A DNA stretch of 64,000 nt from Paragonimus westermani (taxonomy: Eukaryota; Platyhelminthes; Trematoda; Plagiorchiida; Troglotrematidae), in assembly GCA_008508345.1 (NCBI GenBank), contig QNGE01000102.1, positions 281,849 to 345,848 on the forward strand. Reading direction: 5' to 3'. Positions 13,036 through 23,710 of this stretch are shown here, one piece after another. Below the pieces are notes generated by a model. It had not been told where the DNA came from. It saw only the letters and a list, made by a program, of their open reading frames with translations, and did no database searches. Within the stretch, counting starts at the first letter, position 1. Each line of letters starts with the position of its first letter. A program made the position numbers and the translations under genes.

Positions 13036-13314
13036 CCTGTCTACAGGATAATCAACTTCTTTTCGCATCCGCATTTATTCACAAATGCAGCAATGGTCCT
13101 TCCGTTCCTATATAGTCTACGACATCATTTCGATAGCGCTCCTCCAAATCACAACACAGAATCATCGTGCGTCTGTAAACTGTTTCTTCAAACCATACAC
13201 GATCGCCTCTCTGACTGTTATCTAAAAGAGGGGTTCGTTCACGAAACTCTTCTATCTGCCACATATCTGGATCCACGACTAAAAGGCAATTTGATGTGCT
13301 CGGATCCGAATTCG
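13036..13314 (+). CDS. hAT transposase-derived protein, exon with LDPR(L)K motif
   Basis: This exon encodes 93 residues, with phase 0 at both ends. The acceptor TTTCATCTTTTGCAG is strong; the donor is TCG/GTACGT. The start (PVYRIINFFS) continues 'LkP...iT..ls', MVLPFLYSLRHHF fits the 'vlP.l..l...' helix, and residues 74-84 (SATYLDPRLKG) are the family signature usually written aa.LDPRFK. This motif is the clearest single marker in the gene. The exon then joins the dimerisation exon at 21177 in phase. I looked for additional exons in the 7.9-kb gap and found none that keep phase, but one could have been missed. Confidence 0.8.
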
Positions 13315-14537
13315 GTACGTCACTTGAACCCTCTATTAAAATCGAAAGCATGTCTGTTGACGAACCTGAGATCATTCAATTGTACAGACTACACTCTGTA
13401 CCAGACACATTCCGGTAGGTTTGAATATCCGTTCTCCCCCTTTCTTTTGCTGTCTAGCCTTAGGCGGCCTAGTGGCAGATAACTCAAATGACATCCAATA
13501 TATCGTACAACATCAAATCCCGTGTGTTCTAGTAACTATGAAGTTGATCCTACGTTGAGTTATAGCTTGTATTTACCCCTTTATTACGGATGGGCACAGT
13601 TCGCTTTTGATTGCCAGTTTGCCGTGGCTGCGGCAGCAAACAGCCCTATAGTTTGAAGCGACATCATTCTGTTCTTTCGAAGACTGTAGCTAGAGTGTTT
13701 GGGAGATTTACGTTGTTAACTTCGATGCTGTGACAACATCACTAAACGATCTTATACATGAAAGCATAAGTGGTTTCGAGATATCCGGTTTGAACAAGTC
13801 TGAGGGACCTGAATCACCTCTGCCTTTTAATCAGATGCTTTGTATTCAACTTACAGAACAGTTGTCAAGGTGATATTAAGGTCAAGTACGTCCAGTAACT
13901 AAAATATAGATTAAGAATGGTGTCTACTTTTGTCACGTGACCATGCATTTTCCACAGGTACAGTGCGGGCTGCGGCATAAAATTCGTTGAACCGTTGTGT
14001 ATCATACGGTCACTTTATTGTGCTCTGTTGAGTCAGAATTTTTAACATATGAATCCGATCTTAATGCACTCGTTTTCCTACACTTGTGCTGAGTTCGGCT
14101 TCAAAAGCACATTGTTAGGGTAGGTCCGGTCGCTGTAAAATACAATACAAACGACAGATTTTGCACTGCCACAAGGTCACAGATTGCTGTACAACAGTTC
14201 TCTTGTGATCTCAAACTCCTAACATCAACACGCTGGAGGCGAACATGAACTAAATCATGGAACCTAAACTAACGACTACAAACAGAATCAAGCAAACCTA
14301 ATGGAAGAATATAAGCTGACTATCCTTCACACTAGACCGCAGCATCCGCCATCAGATAGACCTTCCAGTCTGGCGCCTTAAGAAAGCGACACGCTGTTGG
14401 GTGTTTAGATGTGGTAATTCGGTAATGCCTTACGTGAGATTATCGACACACTGCCCACCATGGTGTCCTTATCAGAAGGTAGACCATAATCGGACTTCTT
14501 GTTGCTGTATAGACAAGCAGTCCTGCAGATGCTCGGC

Positions 14538-14590
14538 AGGAGTTTAACTCGAGTCTGCGGCCTTTTTGGAAGGGACCGGCTGAAATACTT
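14538..14590 (+). mobile_element. Tail fragment of the tRNA-like short element
   Basis: GAGTTTAACTCGAGTCTGC followed by GGAAGGGACCGGCTGAAA matches only the tail of the repeat family. The head and promoter region are absent, so this is a 5'-truncated copy. Confidence 0.5.
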
Positions 14591-16365
14591 GCATGAATGG
14601 GAAGGTTTTGATTAGATGTGGGTTGCGTTTCATTTGACTCAACTGAGTCCTCGGATATTTCTCAGTAATCAGCCAAGAGAATCAATTAAACGTCTGGAGC
14701 AATTCTTCACCTTTTTATGGTTTCTGACGTGCCCAATGAGATTATCACCTTTTAAACGAAAAATGGTGTTTCAGGCACTAACGGCTTGATGACAAGGTGA
14801 CTTAATTGATTACGCAGCAGCCATTTGTGCGAATTCTGTTCAAGAGTATGGGTGTGAAATTAGCTAATCTGGACGACAGTACTAAGAGTTAACCTGAAGA
14901 ACGGATTATTACGTTTTGTCAATAGATGCCGATGTGTGCTGGAGGCGAACGATCAAACTAGGCCATTCGTAAGTAATCCGGTGGATGTATTTATTGATAG
15001 GAAGATACAAGAAGAAACAAGGAAGAGCACTGCGGCATGATTTGTTGTTCGGACAAGAAATTGTTGTTGACATCCGTATTGTTCGGAATTATCAGTAGGT
15101 GTGTCTGCGTTCACTGTGTCATTGAAGCGCATGTCGCTTGCGTCGATTCAGTGAGGAAACCAACCCTGTGCCACTCACATCCTTGACTCAAAGCGCATGA
15201 ATCACCTTTATGCTATCGTTTTATGATATGGATTGTTTGTTGAACAACTATACCCGATATCTAACTCCACTCAAACTCTTGTCGCTCTCATCAGCCACTA
15301 GTGTAATACCAGCGAATTTTACACAAACCGCCCAAAGCAGTAGCAAGTGAACGTCAGAACGTTAGAGCGGAGCCTTGATATGGCCTTTTTTATCGTAACC
15401 CTACACAGGGTGACCAATAGTGACCATCCTCTGGCTTCGCACCTATTGATTGCAAACTGGAATCGCGATTAATTTAATTTCATGGGGCCAAAGCACATGT
15501 GTGGCATTTCATCTAAAAGAAGACAGACTTTTTAGAAGGAGTCTGGTAGATGATGGTTGATTGGAAAAAAATAGTGGTTATCCGGAATAAAAGAAAGCAT
15601 TAAGATTAGCAAACCGACGTGTAGATAAAAGTAATCAACATATGACCCTACACTTCATGGATGATCGTTTAACTCAGAGTGTGAATCACGAACCTACATC
15701 AGCATTGCGACGCTTTTATTCGGCCACCGGTTTTCGTGTTCTATTAAGTGGCAAAGGGTTGGTTGGTTATAGCAGCGATACACACTGAAAAAACCACTCC
15801 ACCTTTCGCCTAATCTGATAGTTTGATTTCACTTGCAACGAAGGTTACAAAGACGAAACAGATCGGTGCTCGCAAAAACGTATGGCAGAGCAGAGTCCTA
15901 GATGACCGTCAGCTCATATGTTAGAAACGGCCTGTTTATTGTGACTTTCTCGACCGCCAAACATCTCCTAGCAACCGATTATCTAGGTAGCCCGAACGAC
16001 GTGTTCAAGCTATGGTTAAACAATCTTATTCTGAAAGTGCGATCGACTGATGAATCCATGCTAAGCAGACAGCATTGGCTAGCTGTGTGACACAGTAAAT
16101 TTCCTTGCCATGGGGATGACCACACTATTATTGCACGAACGACTGAACCAAATTCCCTGGTCCCTCTTCTTATTGGTGCCAAGTCCAATCTATATGACAT
16201 TCGTTGGTTTTAGGTAAGCGACCGAAGAGGGCAACTGGAAGTTTTAGAATCTCACAGGTCCTCTCTGTTTTGGGAACTCACTGTTTCAACTTGCGTGAAT
16301 GTCAATAATTTCCTTTATATGTTGCGTATACGAAAGTTAAGAATGGTGGCTGAAAAATTCCCTAT

Positions 16366-16770
16366 TAACCGACATTAGATTATTGATGAGTAGTCGGGGA
16401 TTTGGTTTATTTTCAAGTTGACCATCACTCACATTTGATCGCAGCCTTCTCATTCAGATAAACTTTCCAGCCAGCCTCTTTCGAAAACAAGCACCGGACT
16501 CCAGTTTCGCTCTCATTAGAGTCCGTCAGTAGTGCATATCTTTGCCACGGCCGGGATTTGAACTCCGGCCATTCCAATCATGAGGCAACCGTGTTGACCA
16601 CTGCGCCATTGACCTCACATTAGGCACGACCGAATTATCAAATCTGAACACTCAACCACTCTCTCTTGTGAGCAATGATCAGGTTGAGAGCGAAACTCGA
16701 GTTAAGTGCTTCTTTTCGAAAGAGGTTGGCTGGAAAGTCTATCTGAAAGAGAAGGCTGTAACCGACATTA
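16366..16770. mobile_element. Foldback copy of the tRNA-like short element with flanking direct repeats
   Basis: The copy from about 16437 to 16686 reads on the - strand (tail at the left, head at the right). It is followed directly by a second tail in + orientation (about 16687-16756). The two tails form an imperfect inverted repeat of roughly 70 bp. A 12-bp direct repeat, TAACCGACATTA, flanks the whole unit at 16366-16377 and 16759-16770, as expected of a target-site duplication. The left repeat is separated from the tail by about 60 bp that also recurs near the copy at 33.5 kb, so this may be part of the element. Confidence 0.6.
16555..16608 (-). promoter_or_regulatory. Internal Pol III boxes A and B of the short element
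   Basis: Read on the - strand, TGGCGCAGTGG (16598-16608) matches box A, and GTTCAAATC (16555-16563) matches box B at tRNA-like spacing. This is the basis for calling the family tRNA-derived. Whether this copy is transcribed is unknown. Confidence 0.65.
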
Positions 16771-19700
16771 ATTAACCATGCCGTAGAATGAAACAAATTG
16801 TGCATAATTCACTAGTGCTTCTATCAAATCTGGTCAGGAATTTCATACAACCAGCAAAACACTGCATCACATAAAGGTAACCATGAACTATATGATAATT
16901 TCCTCATATATCTCTCACTTCTTTGGCATCACATGGCAAGCGTGATGGCATGATGTTCACCGACTAGTAGACGTGGATGAGGTAGACCACCACAGTAGCC
17001 GAGATATGAACAAATTTATCTTTTAACTTCCATAGCTATTTTCGTTCCGGTAGTTTGCTTTTAAAAACCAAAGAAACTTTTTAAATAATACTTAGTTTTA
17101 GGCCTGATGTAACGCCCCTTTCCCACTGTTGAACGTTCTGTTCCGGCTTGGATGCTGTATTTGGATACTTGCTGTACGGCTTCACCCAATCTACTAGCGT
17201 GGATTCAAGGTGAACGCGACTGCGTAGAAACACACACTGTAATGCCTATTTCCTGTTCGATAAATAAATGAAATGCACGTAAATATATAATATAGCACGA
17301 ATTAGTTGTCAAATATGGCCATTTACAATTCGTACCATTGTCCGGTTGTTTAAGCTACTTCACGATTAAGTCGCCCAGTATAGTCAATTCCATAGCCATT
17401 GTGCTCTGATTGGTCTATCGGGTTGGCACGATACCCACGCCCACCTTCACGCCCCATCCTGGTTGGTTCAACTGGAAAACTTCGCACGCTAGTGTTTGGC
17501 TGATGAACGATTTCGTCAGCCGTCCCCGATGCTCTGATTTAGTTATTTTGATAGTTTCGTCTCCTAACAAAACCTTTACATGGTTGTTGCAAAATCTGTA
17601 GTTCCCCTGTATTAGATTTCAGCAGGTGTGCTGGGTGGAAACGGAATTGCTGATGTGTTAATCAACCGAGGGATCATAGCATTTGTGGAATATAAATTAG
17701 CGAAATATCTTGACGGATGACAACTTGTTCGACCCAGTGGTTTTAACAGTTTCATTAACTTTTGTAGTTTACCGCTTATTTTTGAGTCATTTGTGCCGTT
17801 TATCTCAGATCCAATGTGGTCTACGGATCTGGGCAGGTGTAAACGGTCCTTGCGGGAAATATGTAAAAATCAGTCTTCCTCAAGTCTCTAGATGTTACTA
17901 GGTGGTTGTTTAAAACTGACATTATCCACAATACCTTTGGTCACCAACCTTTTGACAGACACAATGTGAACAATATTCACAACCCATTATGGCGTTTGCA
18001 TTTGTGTACAGCGTTTAGTCAGCTTCCCTCAAAAGAAACACTAGACTTTAGGCTAGCTACTGTCAGAGCACTGTCACAACGGGGTTCTGAATCCTGGCCT
18101 ATGTTCTCATCAGATGACCATGTTGGCCAATGCGTTACAGACTTCACATTGGGTAAGACTGGATTATCTTACGTGAAAACTCGGCTAAACTCGTTTGTGT
18201 TAGTACTGATTGATAATCCAACCTATGATTTGTAATAGTATACTCCGTTATTTTTCGAGATTTGTTCACTTTTCCTTTCAAAAGAACTGTCGAAGAACAC
18301 TTTGAGTTTCACTAACTTTTCATACCGCAAGTATATCAAACGCCAAAATTAGGACGTGCAATTCCTGTCACACAAAGCTAAGTAATATTGTTCTTTTTAC
18401 TGCCTGGTCATGTTCTTGTTCTGTTTGCCCACTGACTACACAGAAATCTAAAAAGACACAATCTTTCTCCTGAGGAAGTAATAACTCTGAAGCCAGATGT
18501 GTAATGGTAAAGAGTAGGGACTGTCGTCTCAGTTAGGCTGGATGTGGGTAATGGATAGTAACTGTGAACACTTCATTTGTTCACCATAATTATATCAGCC
18601 GTTGTGATAATCAGATTTAAGAAACTTCTCCAAAATCTTCTGGTAACATTCATAAACCGATGACACGCTTGCATTCATACTATCTTTGCTTCTTCTGTTT
18701 GGTCTTGTCCGAGCAACTTTTTAATCTTTTTGGCAAATTTTTCCCTCTATCTTGTCCTACTTTATTGTTGAAATGAGAGGCGGTTAAAATCACCGTATCA
18801 TCTGGTCACGTACGTGACCGTTGTGATAGAATGAACAGATAAAATCATTACAATTTGTACAACTTTATCTTGTGCGGTCACTAAATTCTCACTTAGTCAT
18901 CGTAGCTAATTCATTCGCGGGGCACTTAATCTTTTTCGGACATTGTTTGGTACATGTAATCGAGCATCTCTTTCCGAACCGTTAACGATAGCTTTATAGT
19001 TGCATTTAGCACAAGAAGTTTTACAGCATTGGTGTGTGTGTTTTAAACTGTTGAACCGAGGGCCCTTCTGTGTTCCAACGCAGCGAGGAGATCTGTATGC
19101 ACTGAACTGAAAGGAGATAGGGAATTGTCATTCTATCACATGATTGCGTAGACCTCTGCAACATCTGATTTATATTCGCCATCTTATAAATTTAAAGACT
19201 TAACTTTGTACCATCAACCCTGAGTTCGCATTGGAGTATCTTCTCACTTATATCAACAAAACGCACTTGTTTTGAGCTGTGAAGAGAACCTCGTGCTGTT
19301 AGTTGTCACTCGATTCTTTTTGTCAATCACTTTGTGAGTTAAGTCTTTATGACCCTCAGAGGGTGAGCCAGGAGGTCATGTCAGTCTATGCTCGCTTTAA
19401 AAAGCGACCAAGTTTGGGATGTTGTCTATCCATTAGAAAGGAAACGTTGGAACCTTAATGAATTTTGCATTGGGCGCACTTTGTGTAGTGTGTAACGCCA
19501 CTTGAAAGTTTCCCGCGTTTTGAAAAACAACTGGGCTTGAAACACAACACAAACGTACGTTTGCATATTCTCCACAATGCGCATTTTTTACATAGTAATC
19601 CACATTCATCGCATATTCAATGGACGTTTATACCTATACTACGGTTGATCCACTGAAGGTCTGCTGGCTGTATATATCATCCGAATGAGTTCAGACAGTG

Positions 19701-21176
19701 GGATTGTGCTATGCGTAAACTTTTAAGGAGGTATCGCAACGACATTTTCGCTAACGGCCTTTGATCACTCGAGCGAACAGCATAAAAGAGTCAGATGAGT
19801 CTGTCTGAACTCCGAAATATCGTGTAAAATTCTTATTCACTCAGGATGTGTGAACGTGTGTTCACATCACATCTCCACTCCAGAAGTTTCTTCTCCAAAA
19901 AGTGCAATTGACTCTCCGATCACCTTGAACGTGGTGGTTTACAATTCGGTTGTTTGCTTCAAGCGTCCTAATCACGGAAACCTCCTGTTCATAAACCCAA
20001 ATCTAAATAGATGATGGTTCTTTATACCAGCTTACTTTGTTTGGTGTGTGCCAGATGTCATCGCGCTTGTTCGAATTTGTTAGGTAAATTATTCAATCTT
20101 GCAATAACATCATTTGGGCTATTCCAACCATGAGCTTGCCCAGCCGCTAATGCTGTTTAGCCTTTCTTATGTAGATTGAATAGGGGAACAGGTTTCAGCT
20201 GGGCTAGTGTAAGCCAGTCGTCTGTTACCTAGACGATTACAAGCAAATATAGCTGTAGAGTGTTATGCAGCAACACTGGGGAATAGTATGACCCGAACCC
20301 GAATTAACGATGACAAGAAGAGATAAAACTCACAAGTGGAGTAGGATAGAATCCAAAGGCTTATGAAAGACTTTCTGGCGGGGGAACTAATTGGCGAAAG
20401 GTTGTCTGTACAGATGATTCTGTGCCTCCCTCTAGTGATATCTTTTTTCTAACACTATAACTTTGTATAATAATGTCCTGCAACGAAATCATGTTGCTCG
20501 AAATGACGAAGCCTGTATATAATTCTACAGGTTCGCACCCGCGTAGTAACCCCTGGGTTAAAGTTGCATAACATGATGTTTACCAGAAACAAACAAGTAA
20601 ATCTAAGCTCGAGTCGGTCACAATGCAACGGTTGTAAAGCAGAAGCATTAGCCAGAGAGTTTGAATTCTTGTTAAAACAGTATTTAAAAAGAAGACAGGG
20701 AAGGAGAACAAGACCATTGACGTTTTGCTAAGGCAACCGAATTAACACAAGATTGCTTTGGATTTCTGGACCTTCGGCGCTTTATTGCATTTTACTTAGT
20801 TGGTAGTACCGTATGCGCATATGACATCTCAGTGAGTGAGTTGTTGTGAACGCTTCAATACGACAGGCTTTACTGTCTCAGATATATTTATTACAGGTTG
20901 CTTTGGTATGTCCTCAGAGATGTCACTAGGTAGATGTTTATTCGCTGTGTGAACTCTTGTATCCCCATCTTTATAATGCTAACAGTGAGTGCCAAAGATT
21001 CCCACCACAACCAGAGTAGCCAACAGCATTCGGCCGGTGCACCAAGGTTCTCTTTTCATTTGACAATAGCCTAAATACCTATTAGCAATTCACATCTCGA
21101 AGTAGTTTATGGAACAATCACTCTGCTGCAATTTCTTGGGTAATCGTGTAACTGTTCACCATTGTGTTTTCTGCAG

Positions 21177-21707
21177 GTCGCTATAACGCTTTCTGGGCTA
21201 CTTGATTCGCTGCCCACTGACCCAAAAGGACAAGCTCCACAATCGCCGGAGGAGACGCATCATGGTATCCAGGGCTCAGATTTTCTGACGGAAAAGATTA
21301 TCAAGGAAATGACCCGATTTCACAAAGAACCTGCAGTTTCTCTTAACAGTAATCCATTTGATTGGTGGAGAAACAATCAGCATATCTACCCTACGCTGGC
21401 AAAAACAGCATTCCAATTCTTGAACATCTCACCAGTAAGCTTCACTCGACTCCCGCGTGATGATGCTCACTCTCCTTTGTCAATTCAGTCTAAGCCACGT
21501 TTCGTACCAACTCCCACTAGTTCCAACCAATCCCCCTCTTTAGTTAATGAAGTGACGCAGTTATTATACGATGTGAATATTTCCTGTGAGCCACCTCCAT
21601 CCGACCAATTCGGTGTCTGCTCTACTCGACAATCGACCGTTCCAACTAAAGATATACCAGACTATTGCTTTTTATGGCACAACTGGATGCACACAAGCTC
21701 ACGGTGA
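21177..21707 (+). CDS. hAT transposase-derived protein, C-terminal dimerisation exon
   Basis: This exon encodes 176 residues and a TGA. The acceptor TTGTGTTTTCTGCAG is strong and phase 0. Residues 38-88 fit the hAT C-terminal dimerisation domain: an acidic helix (EKIIKEMTRFHKEP), then NPFDWWRNN, then YPTLAKTAFQFLNIS. The residue before WW is Asp, where active enzymes such as Hermes are recalled to carry the catalytic Glu. After about residue 88 the usual 'S..sER.FS' stretch is lost and the sequence becomes Ser/Pro-rich. The 3' end is uncertain: an in-phase donor (CCA/GTAAGC, 21435) sits exactly at the end of the conserved part, and the stop codon itself overlaps a good donor (ACG/GTGAGT, 21704), so further exons are possible. 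Confidence 0.78.
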   Translation, partial: VAITLSGLLDSLPTDPKGQAPQSPEETHHGIQGSDFLTEKIIKEMTRFHKEPAVSLNSNPFDWWRNNQHIYPTLAKTAFQFLNISPVSFTRLPRDDAHSPLSIQSKPRFVPTPTSSNQSPSLVNEVTQLLYDVNISCEPPPSDQFGVCSTRQSTVPTKDIPDYCFLWHNWMHTSSR

Positions 21708-23269
21708 GTTTTTCTGAGATGGTATATATATATTCTTGCAAACACATTTATAAACAAGTGTATTATAAAGTTAACCACTACACCGTCCTGCATGACACGG
21801 TCGAAATACAACAGGTGTGTGATTTAATTCCTCGGTCTAGGCTTCTGTACTGACCGGATTCTTCATCGATCAACTGTGAACTCCATTGCTTCAAATTTCG
21901 TTCTACTGTATGGTTGTGATAGTTCTGTTATCCGTCAACTAAAATAAGCAGAGTGATAGGTGAATCACGTGTTAGACAAGTAGGAGGGCAGCATGTGGAT
22001 TCACCCTATTAGATACAATAATTTAGTCGTAAAACACCTACAATTCCTGATCCGTACGGTTGGTTTAACTTCTCCAGAGCAATCCGATATGAGTCACGTC
22101 TGCCTCATATCATTTGTAGCCCTCCAAACTTGTTTCGCAGAGTGTGTGGTTAAGGATTAAACACTGCGATGTTCAGTGGTATCTTGTAGGTATCAGTGAA
22201 TACAGTGCATCCGGCTTTACGCACTTGATTGTCTTTGGTATCACAGCGAAAATATGTTAGAAACCGACCCCCAGGCCAGGTGGGCATATGGTATCAGTGG
22301 GATCCGCATCAAAATCCACACAGTTCAAAATCCCGTCTGGTGACCATACCGTTTGTGTAACAAACTTGCCAGCTCAACAAACCAACAATCAAAACTCAGA
22401 AAAAAAATTTGACAACGCTTACGAGTGTCCACTGACGAGTCGTTCACCAAAACGTGTGTCATGTCATGAGTAATTTGGATCAGTCATTTTGATACTACTC
22501 GTCTGCAACAGCAATTTACATTCACTCGTTTGTATGACTGGAACAGAGTGGTCTACATTCTACACACACTGGTCGGTATCTGATTGTATTAAGATGGACA
22601 GTGACTGTATGCGGATAAATACAAAAGGCGATTCACTGTTATCAGTACAAACTATTAGTAATGAAACTATCAGCACTATCATACACCTTTAATGAAGATC
22701 AACATGTCGCTTTCCATCGACCATCCTGTCTCTCTCTGTTTGTACTGCCTTAGTTTTGAGCACTGTACATAACACCTGATGGGTTATTGTCACTCAGACA
22801 CTGTAATCTGTGGCCGAAGATCACAAATCCCACATATCAAAACTCACTGTCGCTTGAGGTCAACACCTAAAACAGTTCAAACATTAGATGCAGCACACAT
22901 CTTTTGTGATATAACTTACCAATATGTGAACCAAACCTCGGATAGCGACATATCGTAACGCACTAAACAAAGTTTGTCTTTTCAGTCTCCGTTAATGTGG
23001 CTCTGTAATAATTCAATCCATCTACTAGTTGCAGGAATGGCGAAGATCTCAGCTGATCGTCACTAAGTTAGTCTGTCTTGCCATGTAAGTAGTGCAATGA
23101 CATTCTAAAGGCTCTCGTGTTCCTGAATTCATGTTTACCCATTAAGACAAGAGATATCATTTGAGTGTTTGTATCTAATCACATTTTCGAGAAAGTGTGA
23201 TGACTTTCCATCAGTGATACTGTTTTCAGGTAAACGTCACTCACAGGTGCTCTCAGATTTTACAGCTCT
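21708..23269. other. No supported gene
   Basis: This is downstream of the last recognised hAT exon. Two short open frames (22288-22473 and 22489-22692) were read for the missing 'SERxFS' segment and do not contain it. No repeat family was recognised. Confidence 0.4.
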
Positions 23270-23710
23270 ACAGACTTGGCAATGCTACACTCCGGGCACT
23301 CTCTTGTTAGAACTGGTCAGTAGTACACACGCTTACCACGACCAGGGTCTGAACTCAGGCCACGCTTTCACCAGGCGTGTGTGTTGCCCATTGTGTCGTT
23401 GACCCCACATTAGGCACGACCAAATAATCCTATGCACACTCGGTCACGTTCGCTTTTGAGTAATGACTAGGCTGAACGATACATTAACTGTCCTGTTACC
23501 ATCAGTCGATATCCCACAAAAACTTGGCATCACATAAGTAAATAAGCCTTCTGGATGGTGTTTTCAATAATGCTACTCACTAGGGGATTTTACTTGATAT
23601 TAAGACTTTTCAACCATTACTGACGATCTCTAATAAGAACGAAACTCGGGTCTGGTGCTTCTTTTGAAGGAGGATAGGTGAAATATCCAGTGAAATAGGA
23701 AATCTTAGAA
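23270..23710. mobile_element. tRNA-like short element, - copy with a separate + tail
   Basis: On the - strand, the tail (TAGAACTGGTCAGTAGT in + sense), the middle (AGGGTCTGAACTCAGG) and the head (CACATTAGGCACGACCAAAT, then ACTGTCCTGTTACCATCAGT) are recognisable from about 23285 to 23520. A + oriented tail (GAACGAAACTCGGGTCTGG) follows at about 23636-23705. This repeats the opposed-tail layout seen at 16.4 and 33.1 kb. Confidence 0.55.

Larger units (their letters stand above)
13315..21176 (+). other. Intron 4 of the hAT-derived gene
   Basis: A 7.9-kb interval between a GTACGT donor and a TTGTGTTTTCTGCAG acceptor, phase 0. It contains a tail fragment (about 14538-14590) and a compound foldback copy (about 16366-16770) of the short tRNA-like repeat. 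A segment at 18012-18152 has a good acceptor and donor, but its phases (1 and 1) do not fit this transcript. Confidence 0.6.

Noticed and set aside
18012..18152. Extra exon inside intron 4 with a good acceptor and donor
   Set aside because: Its phases are 1 and 1, whereas the flanking hAT exons need 0 and 0; other frames have stops.
22288..22692. Downstream exon completing the hAT dimerisation domain
   Set aside because: No 'SERxFS'-like sequence, and no acceptor giving the right phase.
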